Positions 20,074-28,052 of a stretch of 46,080 nt of DNA are shown in pieces; position 1 is the first letter of the stretch; each line of letters begins with the position of its first letter. The notes below the pieces were generated by a model. The model had not been told where the DNA came from. It ran no database searches and saw only the letters and a program-made list of their open reading frames with translations. Position numbers and translations under genes: made by a program. The stretch comes from an uncultured Oscillospiraceae bacterium (GTDB lineage: Bacteria > Bacillota > Clostridia > Oscillospirales > Ruminococcaceae): positions 1 through 46,080 of the forward strand of contig CAKSPH010000018.1 of the NCBI GenBank assembly GCA_934481355.1, given 5' to 3'.

Positions 20074-23000
20074 ATGAAACAGCGACTGAAGAAGCTGGCC
20101 GTTGCATTCATGGGCTTGTGTATGCTCCTGACTGCGGCGCCGGTGACAGCGTTCGCCGCAGTCGGCGACCTGTACCACGACTCCGGCGGGATACGCACCG
20201 GCAAAACCACCTACTCGTACAAGGGTCAGAAGTATGAGACCCTTGTGCTGGAAAACGAATACATCAGGGCGGAGGCGTACATGACCGGAAATTTCGCGGC
20301 GTACTACGTCAGACCTGAGACCTCGAAGGATTCAAACCCCTTTGAAAGCAATGCGCCGAACCTCAATATGCCGAAAGTGGTTTATTACAGCAACGGCGCT
20401 CCGGCGGATTACGACTATCTCATTGCAAAAAGCGTTGGCTTCAGCGATAAAAACGACGCCATCGTTTATCAGCTACAGACGAGCGACAGCATGGTTTCCG
20501 CAACGCTGACCCTCACGCTGGTGGAGCTGAACTCCGGCTACACAAGAGAACCCAGGGAAGGCTGGGACTCCGTTGACGGCGGCGATATCCTTCAGCTGCC
20601 GATAAACAACAGCGACGAGTCCGTGAAATGCTACGGCGTAAAATCAACGCTCAATGTCACGGAATTCGGCGGCGTCAGGAGCGGATACAGCTCCGCCAGG
20701 CTGGAGTGGCAGGACTATCAGTCAAATTTCAGCCGAATGGGTCACCCGACCAGCAAGGATAAGGGACGCGTGTACTCCAGCAATCTGACATACGTTGACG
20801 CCTTCACTGACAAGGGCAGCTCCCAGAGCCTGAAAGCCGTCGATATCACCAACGGCCTTTCGAATGCCGCCGCTTATTCGCAGCGGACCACGCTGACCTC
20901 GGTTTCCGTGTCCGGCTTAATGAAGTGGATGAGCGGAAAGGGCGGCAGCTTTTTTCAAACCAGGCGCGTCACCGAGTATGTCACCGAGATATACTCCGAC
21001 AGCTATGCCTACGGGAACCCGTTCATTCTCGCCGGCGATTATTTCTACCGTGAGAATCGCGGCATGATAGAGGGTCACACCGGCAGACTGCCGATGAATG
21101 TTTCCTATCAGAGATCCGACGACGCTGCGATGACGTATAGCTACATCGACCTGTCCGTTTCTGACGAGTTCCGCGAGGAACTGGTGAACGTGGTCGGCTA
21201 CCGCGATCTTATTGAGTGCGGCAGCGCGCCTGTGGTGACTCCGGGCGACGACGCGCGGGTGAGCTCCACCGCAGACAAGCTGTATGTGTTCCGGGAAGGC
21301 TCCGGCTATGCCGCGTCCATAAACAGGAATTACAGCAGCAGCGCCCCGCTGCTCACCATTCGCGGAATGCTGGAGACCGGCATGGAAAACGGCAGGGAAT
21401 ACTACGAGTACACCAGCGGCAAGGCGGCTCTCAGCAGCACCGTTACCGCAACGTGGGGGAGCGGGGGATACCTGCGCATATATTCGGACGGAAGCATAGT
21501 GCAGAGGGGCGTGAGCCTGAACTGCCCCAAGTTCAAGTTCTATTCTCCCGCCAACGCGGACAGCCTTAAGCTGTCCTTCACCGACAGTGGAATCGCCGCC
21601 GGGATAGACCCCGGACAGAACAAGGCTGTCATCAGCGTGGATATCCCGAACGTTATCGTGAAAGTGGACAGCGTTGATATGCCCGCCGACGGAAACATTG
21701 TCATGAGCGGCGAAATAGCGTTTAAAATGCTATTCGGCGACGATAATATGCTCTCCATCGAAAAGATCGGATACGGACTGAAAAACGGCGAGTTCAAGTG
21801 CAACGGCATTGCCGCCAGCGGAAGCATCAGCACAGCCTCGCTGGTCGGTCTGGATCTTGCCGGGATACAGGGTGAGATCAACACCTTCAAGGGAGAGGAG
21901 CGCTACGCATTCTCGCTGGAGCTTAACGCGTTCGATATGTTCGAGGCGGAGGCTGAGCTGGAGCTCAAGCGCTTCAACAAGACCGGAGATCTCATGCCCA
22001 ACAAGATATGGTTCTACGTCAACGCGGAGCCCGGTATTCCGCTGGTTCCTCCGGTGGTTGTCGGCGCCCTCACCGGCGGCGGTGGCGGAGTGGACGGTCT
22101 GGCGGATACCTTAAACGGGAATTTCACTGCGATACCTCCCATCAGGTTCAAGATAAAGGGAACCGGAGACTACCTTAAGATGATATCCGGCTCCGCGACC
22201 GCGACAGTGGGTCCGCTGTACGCACAGTGGGGCGTTGAGGATATCAAGCTCGCCGGCATTGCAGGCCTGCTTACCGAATACGAAACGCACATCGGCCTCA
22301 CAGGAGAACAGAGAACTGTTAACGGCAGGAAATACACCGGTCTGAAAGCGAACGGCGGTATGTCCATGAGGCTGGAGGTTCCGGAAGGCTGGAACATCAT
22401 CGAAGCCGGAGGAAGCTTCGACGCGAATATTTTCGGCGGCTTCGACAACTGGAGCAAACCCAGATACGTTTACCTCTCCGCTGACGCAAACGGAAAGATC
22501 TATGGAAAGGTAAAGTTCCCCAAGAACTGGAAAATAATCGGCGGAAAGACCATCGCGAAATCCGACCTTGAATTCGCGCTGGGCGGAAACACCGATTTCA
22601 GGGTAAGGAACACCTCGTTCAAGGGCGCCGCCAGTGAAGCGCTGAAGAACATGAAGTTCTATTTCGGCGCGGTAAAGACCGGCAAGCTGCTCGGCATAAA
22701 GTATCGCGTCTACTACATCGCTCCAAAGAAAGTCGGCGTGCAGACAGCCGGCTGGTTCAAGAAGCTGAGTAACTGGAATCTCCGCGATGAAATAAAGAAG
22801 AGCCCCTACACGCTCTCGCTGATCGATTCCGACGGAATGGAGGTCGGATTCGTGACCGCCGATGTGCCGTTCGATGAACTGCGTGCAGTCCGGTCAGAGG
22901 AGATGGCGCTGTACGCTGACGCCTCCGCGGCTTCTGACAGCGCGCACATCGGGATGGAACCCACCGACCCGCTTGACACCGAGATGATGCTTCTCATCAC

Positions 23001-26000
23001 CCCGGAGGGCGGCGTTACCAGTGAGTTTAAGAACAGCCTGACGATTACCGGCGGCAGCGGCGCGTTTGATATCGTATACGCCGAACTTGCGGAAGATACG
23101 GACGGCAATCAGGTGATCACAAACGAGGACTCCGCAAACACGATGGAGGTAACGGACGACGACGGAAACGCGGCGCTCCTTGTCAACCTTGGCGTTCAGG
23201 GCACGCTGAACAGCTGGGATATCAGCGCTTCCGGCAATTTCACTGCCGCGCTGAATTACTCCGGCGGCCTTTCAGGATTCGAGGCTTCCCTGAGCGGCGA
23301 TACCCTCGGCGCTTCTGTCAGAAACCCTGCCGACGGCGCGAAGTACGCTGTACGCGTTTACTATGGAAGCAGACCCCTCGAGGACGCTTCCGAGAACGAC
23401 CAGACAGGCATAAACGACTACTTCGCAGGGGAGTTTGAGGTTTCCGACCCCGACAGCTTCTCTCAGGTCCTGGAAACGGCGGGAACCCTCGCCCCCACCG
23501 GAGATTACGTTGTAAACGCATACCTGATGGAAAAGTTCGAGGAGGACTTTGACGCTGACGGCGAGATAGACACAGCTTATGTAACCATCGGAAGCAAGTC
23601 CCTTGGAAATATCAGATATACCAACAGCTTCCAGCCGGAAGCTCCCGCTGACGCCGTCATAAAGGCGGCGGGCAACGAGGTGCTCCACGCCGAGTGGGAC
23701 GAATCCGCAGACGCAGACGGCTACAAGATAACCGTTTACGAGGTCGCTGAAAACGGTGAGCTCATCGAAACCGACCGCGGCTACAAGTACGACAGCGAAG
23801 AATTTTCCAGTAAGAGCGGTCTTGGCTATGACGGCGCCGCCAGAAAATTCAGCATGGATATGGCGCTCACCGCCAGCGGCGAGGGGGATACGCTCTCCGC
23901 TGACAAAACCTACAGGATAGGCGTTCAGGCGCTCAGATACATGACCGATGAGGCGAACGAACGCATCAGCAGCGCCGCGGTTCCCAGTGCGGAAACGCTC
24001 TCCAACCCGGAGTTCCTGCCGGAATACGTTCCGCTGGATATTAAGGCGGAGGTAAGTCTGGATTACGGCAGCACATTTATCGAGGCGGACTGCGACAGCG
24101 AAACGGGAATGTTAAGCTTCCCGTTCAACGGCGAGAATCCTCCCGTTATAAAGCTCTCCGCCGCCGGCGCGGACAGCGCGGATACCGAATACAGGCTGTT
24201 CCGCACGGACGACGGCTCCGAGCTTGCCTACGAGGCTTCCTGCAATGGATTCATGCTGCGGAGCGACTCGTTTGAAGGGGCGCTCATGCTCCGCGCACAG
24301 GCAGTGAACAAGAACACCGGAGATGTCACCGTCAGATACATCACGGCTTACTTTGACGACTGCGCCCCCGTCCTCACATTCGACGGCAGCGGCTCTTTCA
24401 CCGCAGACCCCGAAACCGGAGCCTACACCATTACCGGTCAGTCAGAGCCCGGCGCGCTTGTGGTGCTCTCCGATGAAAACGGCACGGTCATCAGTACGGA
24501 CGACGACGGCTCCTTCAGTTATCAGGGTACCCTCGGCAGGGTTACTGACGGCGACGGCAATGTTATCGCGCTGACTTCCCTTGTGACCACCGCTGTTGCG
24601 GTAGACGCGGCGGGCAATGTTTCCGACATGGCTGCGCTGATGGTTTCCGGCGGCAGGGTATCCGTTCCGGACGAGTTCGAGGATATACTCGATATCGTGA
24701 CCGTCACATTTGACAGCAATGGCGGTTCCGACGTAACGGCGCAGAACTTATACAAGTATATGAGCGCGTCAGAGCCCGGGGCTCCCGCAAAGACCGGATT
24801 CACATTCGTAAGATGGGAGCTGGACGGCGCTGCTTACGATTTCAGCTCCGAGGTCAGGGAAAATATCACCCTGACTGCGGTATGGACTGACTGCACGCAC
24901 GAAAACAACACGAACAAGACCTCCTGCACCGGGGAGACCGTGTGCTCCGTATGCGGCGCCACGATACAGCCGACAGGCCACAGGGACGATGACAGCAACG
25001 GCTGGTGCGACGTATGCGGCGGCAGTATGGGAGAATTCGTGGTGGCGTTTGAAACGGATGGCGGCACTGCCGTACCCGCTCAGACCGTGAACAGTTTCGG
25101 CACCGCGGAGAAGCCCGCAGACCCGGCAAGGACCGGATATATCTTCGGCGGCTGGTTCAGCGGCTCCGCAGAGTTCGATTTCAGCACAAAGATAACCGGA
25201 AACCTTACGCTTACCGCCAGGTGGAATCTGTGCGGCCACACAGGAAACACGAATCCCGTTTCCTGCACCAGGGAGACCCTCTGCTCGGTTTGCGCGGGAA
25301 TAATTCCTCCCGCCGGGCATAAGGACGCTGACGGCGACAAGCGCTGCGATGTGTGCGGGACTGAGATGCGCACTTCAGGCGGGATCACCGGCGGACATAT
25401 CCGCCCGTCCGTACCCGATACCCCAGGCGAGACCCTGCCGATGATGAACGGTAGCGCAATGAGCTGGGACGATCTCGCAAAGCAGCTTGAGAAGCTTCCG
25501 GTGAACAGCAGCGCGGTAATTGATATGGCGGGTCTGAACGAGGTTCCTCAGGCGGTGGTAAAGGTCATCGCCGACAGGAAGCTCAGAGCTGAGTTCAGGC
25601 TGGACAGCTCAAAGAGCCGCACGATGAGCGGCGCGGATATCACGGCTCCCGTCAGTGCGTATCTGGGGGTAATGCCCGGGCGCTCCTCCGGCGGGGACCT
25701 GCGCGGAACGAACGGCGCGAAGTTCATCACCGGAAAGACTGGGGTTCCCGCAGGAATGAAGCTATACTTCCGCGGGGAGTTCGCAGGACAGTTTGCGAAC
25801 CTCTACCGCGTGGAGAACGGCAGGAACGTATTTGCGGGCACCGCGAAGATATCCGGGGACGGTTCCGCTGAATTCGGCGCGCTCAGCGAAAACACGGAGT
25901 ACATCGTTATGGTCGGACTTTCCGACCTGCCGGGCGACGCGAACAACGACGGCGTATTCAACGCCCTTGACGCGGCGGCGATACTCAAGGACATCGTGGG

Positions 26001-26100
26001 CGCGGAAAAGCTCCCGAACCCCGGCGTGGGCGACCTGAACGGCGACGGCAGCGTCAACGCGCTTGACGCGGCGGCCGTCCTGAAAAAAGTCACAGGCTGA
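20074..26100 (+). CDS. Very large secreted dockerin protein with InlB-type repeats
   Basis: A 2008-residue secreted protein. The signal peptide spans about 1-28 (basic start, long hydrophobic core, cleavage near AFA-AVG). Residues 29 to about 1500 are beta-rich and not recognised. Two Listeria-Bacteroides (InlB/Flg_new) repeats lie at about 1542-1606 and 1654-1717 (VTFDSNGGSD...LTAVW, VAFETDGGTA...LTARW). Each is followed by a Cys/His module of the C-x-H ... ETxCSVC ... GH-D ... CDVCG kind, possibly metal-binding. A type I dockerin closes the protein (about 1950-2008) with two calcium loops, GDANNDGVFNALDAAAILK and GDLNGDGSVNALDAAAVLK. It should dock onto a cohesin on the cell surface; the cohesin-like protein at 30730 is a candidate. 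No catalytic motif was seen. ATG at 20074 is chosen for GGAGG and the signal peptide. It is bracketed by two inverted GGTCACC elements. Confidence 0.88.
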   Translation: MKQRLKKLAVAFMGLCMLLTAAPVTAFAAVGDLYHDSGGIRTGKTTYSYKGQKYETLVLENEYIRAEAYMTGNFAAYYVRPETSKDSNPFESNAPNLNMPKVVYYSNGAPADYDYLIAKSVGFSDKNDAIVYQLQTSDSMVSATLTLTLVELNSGYTREPREGWDSVDGGDILQLPINNSDESVKCYGVKSTLNVTEFGGVRSGYSSARLEWQDYQSNFSRMGHPTSKDKGRVYSSNLTYVDAFTDKGSSQSLKAVDITNGLSNAAAYSQRTTLTSVSVSGLMKWMSGKGGSFFQTRRVTEYVTEIYSDSYAYGNPFILAGDYFYRENRGMIEGHTGRLPMNVSYQRSDDAAMTYSYIDLSVSDEFREELVNVVGYRDLIECGSAPVVTPGDDARVSSTADKLYVFREGSGYAASINRNYSSSAPLLTIRGMLETGMENGREYYEYTSGKAALSSTVTATWGSGGYLRIYSDGSIVQRGVSLNCPKFKFYSPANADSLKLSFTDSGIAAGIDPGQNKAVISVDIPNVIVKVDSVDMPADGNIVMSGEIAFKMLFGDDNMLSIEKIGYGLKNGEFKCNGIAASGSISTASLVGLDLAGIQGEINTFKGEERYAFSLELNAFDMFEAEAELELKRFNKTGDLMPNKIWFYVNAEPGIPLVPPVVVGALTGGGGGVDGLADTLNGNFTAIPPIRFKIKGTGDYLKMISGSATATVGPLYAQWGVEDIKLAGIAGLLTEYETHIGLTGEQRTVNGRKYTGLKANGGMSMRLEVPEGWNIIEAGGSFDANIFGGFDNWSKPRYVYLSADANGKIYGKVKFPKNWKIIGGKTIAKSDLEFALGGNTDFRVRNTSFKGAASEALKNMKFYFGAVKTGKLLGIKYRVYYIAPKKVGVQTAGWFKKLSNWNLRDEIKKSPYTLSLIDSDGMEVGFVTADVPFDELRAVRSEEMALYADASAASDSAHIGMEPTDPLDTEMMLLITPEGGVTSEFKNSLTITGGSGAFDIVYAELAEDTDGNQVITNEDSANTMEVTDDDGNAALLVNLGVQGTLNSWDISASGNFTAALNYSGGLSGFEASLSGDTLGASVRNPADGAKYAVRVYYGSRPLEDASENDQTGINDYFAGEFEVSDPDSFSQVLETAGTLAPTGDYVVNAYLMEKFEEDFDADGEIDTAYVTIGSKSLGNIRYTNSFQPEAPADAVIKAAGNEVLHAEWDESADADGYKITVYEVAENGELIETDRGYKYDSEEFSSKSGLGYDGAARKFSMDMALTASGEGDTLSADKTYRIGVQALRYMTDEANERISSAAVPSAETLSNPEFLPEYVPLDIKAEVSLDYGSTFIEADCDSETGMLSFPFNGENPPVIKLSAAGADSADTEYRLFRTDDGSELAYEASCNGFMLRSDSFEGALMLRAQAVNKNTGDVTVRYITAYFDDCAPVLTFDGSGSFTADPETGAYTITGQSEPGALVVLSDENGTVISTDDDGSFSYQGTLGRVTDGDGNVIALTSLVTTAVAVDAAGNVSDMAALMVSGGRVSVPDEFEDILDIVTVTFDSNGGSDVTAQNLYKYMSASEPGAPAKTGFTFVRWELDGAAYDFSSEVRENITLTAVWTDCTHENNTNKTSCTGETVCSVCGATIQPTGHRDDDSNGWCDVCGGSMGEFVVAFETDGGTAVPAQTVNSFGTAEKPADPARTGYIFGGWFSGSAEFDFSTKITGNLTLTARWNLCGHTGNTNPVSCTRETLCSVCAGIIPPAGHKDADGDKRCDVCGTEMRTSGGITGGHIRPSVPDTPGETLPMMNGSAMSWDDLAKQLEKLPVNSSAVIDMAGLNEVPQAVVKVIADRKLRAEFRLDSSKSRTMSGADITAPVSAYLGVMPGRSSGGDLRGTNGAKFITGKTGVPAGMKLYFRGEFAGQFANLYRVENGRNVFAGTAKISGDGSAEFGALSENTEYIVMVGLSDLPGDANNDGVFNALDAAAILKDIVGAEKLPNPGVGDLNGDGSVNALDAAAVLKKVTG

Positions 26101-26127
26101 CAACGCACTTTTAAATTGCAAGAACGA

Positions 26128-26152
26128 ATCCCCCTCCGGTAACGGAGGGGGA
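26128..26152 (+). terminator. Stem-loop terminator after the large dockerin gene
   Basis: ATCCCCCTCCG-GTAA-CGGAGGGGGAT. The stem is strong, but the tail (ATTATATTG) is a poor T-run. Confidence 0.65.
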
Positions 26153-26162
26153 TATTATATTG

Positions 26163-26392
26163 GGGAACCTCTAAAAACCGGTTTGAAAAGTGAAAATGGG
26201 TAGAGTGCACCGAATGCGATGAAAGCCGACGAAGTAAGGCTGTATGCCTTACGAGGAGGTGCAACACGATGTTGCAAAGCGAAATAACCAGGCGACGGCA
26301 TGGACGCCGTCGCATCAGAAATTTCGCTCGTTGAAAGAAGCAGGCGGTGTGCTATACACATTTTCACTCAAACAAGGTTTTTAGAGGTGACC
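26163..26392. mobile_element. GGTCACC MITE-like element, copy 2 (230 bases), inverted relative to copy 1
   Basis: The left end is GGGAACCTCTAAAAACC (26163-26179, two changes from the consensus) and the right end is GGTTTTTAGAGGTGACC (26376-26392). Both flanks are ATTG (26159-26162 and 26393-26396). Read on the minus strand it is nearly identical to 19673-19831, except that about 70 extra bases are present in the middle, bounded by AGCGAAAT/ATTTCGCT arms and including GCGACGGC/GCCGTCGC. No protein is encoded. Confidence 0.88.
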
Positions 26393-26404
26393 ATTGTATA
26401 TTGA

Positions 26405-26473
26405 AAACAGCCGCCCCACTCCGGAACGGCTGAAAAATATCTGCACGGTTTCCGCTGACTGATCAGCGGAAAC
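26405..26473 (-). terminator. Hairpins downstream of tRNA-Arg
   Basis: On the minus strand, a perfect 11-base palindrome (GTTTCCGCTGA/TCAGCGGAAAC, 26448-26473) is followed by CAGCCG...CGGCTG-TTTT (about 26405-26431). Either could end the tRNA transcript; the second has the better T-run. Confidence 0.45.
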
Positions 26474-26476
26474 GAA

Positions 26477-26551
26477 TGGCACCCCTTGTAGGAATCGAAC
26501 CTACAACTGCCCCTTAGGAGGGGGCTGTTATATCCATTTAACTAAAGAGGC
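26477..26551 (-). tRNA. tRNA-Arg (anticodon CCT)
   Basis: A 75-base cloverleaf on the minus strand with encoded CCA. The acceptor starts GCCTCTT and pairs with AAGGGGT. The D arm is GTTA...TAAC. The anticodon stem GCCCC/GGGGC encloses loop CTCCTAA, giving CCT, which reads AGG. The T arm is TGTAGGTTCGATTCCTACA. All stems close. It is a single tRNA between two surface-protein blocks, with a repeat element 80 bases away. Confidence 0.93.
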
Positions 26552-26850
26552 TCAAATACATTAGATAGTATAGCACAAAAAAAGAAGAAATTCAAGGGGA
26601 ATATGGATTTTTGGTGATTTTGCATAAATTTTACGTCAGGATTTGTATAACGCGTGGAATACGGACGGACAGCCAACGCATAATATAAGAAAATCCGGCG
26701 GAAAAAATCTCTCGCAAGACAAGTTTAGGTAAATTGCTTAAACGATTTAAACTGCATTGCAATGCGGTTCTGCGGGCTGAAAAGTTAAGCGGTTACAGAA
26801 CGTTAACAATTATGAATAAAATATGACGAAAGATTTATACAAATTGCACA
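26552..26850. other. Gene-free stretch between tRNA and the surface-protein genes
   Basis: AT-rich with no credible open frame. The only structure noted is the short palindrome GCATTGCAATGC at about 26753-26764. Confidence 0.4.
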
Positions 26851-26880
26851 TTGACGAAATGCCCCTTAAAATGTTATAGT
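26851..26880 (+). promoter_or_regulatory. Promoter of the surface-protein genes
   Basis: TTGACG (26851-26856), an 18-base spacer and TATAGT (26875-26880), giving a leader of about 100 bases to the ATG at 26984. Confidence 0.65.
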
Positions 26881-26983
26881 TTATTACAAGGGTATCTGTG
26901 TCCCGATGCACAGCGTATGCCTTATGGTAACGTTCCCTCCGGACGCGTTCCGGTCAGGGCAATTATTAAGGAGGATTTTTATC

Positions 26984-27808
26984 ATGAAAATCGCAAAGAT
27001 TCTTTCCGCAGCAGTTGCAGCTGTTGCAGCTTCCGCAGCAGTAGCAGCAACCGCTAGTGCAACTATGACTGTTGTTTCCAATCCTAACCCCGGTCTGACC
27101 ACAGCAACTGGTATGTGGATGGTTCAGCTCTACAACGAGGGCAACGAGGCAGAGAACAAGCCTGCTACCGATTACGGTATCGACCTCACTTCCGTTGCTT
27201 CCTTCTCCATCACAGTTACCCCCGCAGAGCCTGACTGGTGGGACGGCACATTCGGCGGTTCCTTCATTACTTCCTGCGGCCCTGCTTCCGCAACTCCCGC
27301 TGACCACAACTGGCCTTCCAACGAGTTCTGGGGCGTAAACGATCCTGAGCTTGAGATCGACACACAGACAGACGCTGGCAAGCCCTATATCTTCGAGAAG
27401 ACCGGCGACCTCACATACACCGGCACCATCACTCTCGACGATAGAAACTGCCTTTACGATGTAACTTCCGTTGAGGGCGGCTACGCTCAGATCGGTATGC
27501 AGGAGTGGGGTTCTACCATGACTGATATTACCGTTCTCGACCTGACCTGCTATGACGCAGCCGGCAACGTGATCATTTCCTTTGACGGCGACGGCAACGT
27601 AGACAGCGATCTCGCAACAGCTCCTGCTGACGGTGCTGATGCTGACGATACAACAGCTGCTACCGCTGACGCTGAGGCTCCCGCTGACACCACCACAACC
27701 GCTCCTTCCAAGGGCTCTCCTGATACAGGCGTTGAGGGTGTAGCTGCAGTTGCAGGCGTTGCAGTAGTTGCAGCCGGCGCAGTTGTACTGTCCAAGAAGA
27801 GAAAGTAA
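26984..27808 (+). CDS. Sortase-anchored surface protein with an uncharacterised, possibly carbohydrate-binding domain
   Basis: A 274-residue protein. The signal peptide is about 1-26 (KIAKILSAAVAAVAASAAV...). A globular domain covers about 27-190, rich in Trp, Tyr and Asp (MWMVQLYNEGNEAENKPATDYGIDL, PDWWDGTFGGSF, NWPSNEFWG). I do not recognise its family; exposed aromatics make glycan binding plausible but unproven. An Asp/Thr/Ala linker leads to the sorting signal SPDTG, a 20-residue hydrophobic segment and the tail KKRK. Such (S/N)PxTG signals are used by some clostridial sortases; no sortase is in the window. ATG at 26984 is chosen for AAGGAGG and the signal peptide. Codon bias is extreme (GCT/GCA, GTT/GTA, no GCG), suggesting very high expression. 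Confidence 0.82.
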   Translation: MKIAKILSAAVAAVAASAAVAATASATMTVVSNPNPGLTTATGMWMVQLYNEGNEAENKPATDYGIDLTSVASFSITVTPAEPDWWDGTFGGSFITSCGPASATPADHNWPSNEFWGVNDPELEIDTQTDAGKPYIFEKTGDLTYTGTITLDDRNCLYDVTSVEGGYAQIGMQEWGSTMTDITVLDLTCYDAAGNVIISFDGDGNVDSDLATAPADGADADDTTAATADAEAPADTTTTAPSKGSPDTGVEGVAAVAGVAVVAAGAVVLSKKRK

Positions 27809-27861
27809 TTTCTCATACATTGACAAAAGTCCGAAAAAATTCAGAAAATTTTTAAAAATTG

Positions 27862-27968
27862 CTGAAACTTTTCCGGCACGAGCCGTGACTACCGTAGTGC
27901 AAGCCGATAAAAACAAAATTTTTCAGAATATTCTGAAACTTTTTGCGGATACCGCATGACTACGGTAC
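27862..27968 (+). repeat. Duplicated motif upstream of the helical dockerin gene
   Basis: CTGAAACTTTT followed by a C/G-rich imperfect inverted repeat and TGACTACSGTA occurs twice, starting at 27862 and 27933 (71 bases apart). A perfect 16-base palindrome, TTCAGAATATTCTGAA, covers 27922-27937 at the start of the second copy. They could be operator sites or RNA-structural leader elements. No clear -35/-10 pair or GC-rich terminator was found between 27809 and 28052. Confidence 0.5.
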
Positions 27969-28052
27969 CAGACGGCAGTTAAACCCGTTTATTACATCCG
28001 AGTGCCCGATAACTCAGAGATGTTTTAAAAAACAACTTTTAGGAGGACAATT

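Noticed and set aside
19673..26396. Composite transposon formed by the two GGTCACC elements around the giant dockerin gene
   Set aside because: Each copy has its own different 4-base target duplication, so they inserted independently; no transposase lies between them.
26477..26551. tRNA-Arg as an attachment site of an integrated element
   Set aside because: No integrase, no duplicated tRNA 3' end and no phage-like genes were seen on either side.
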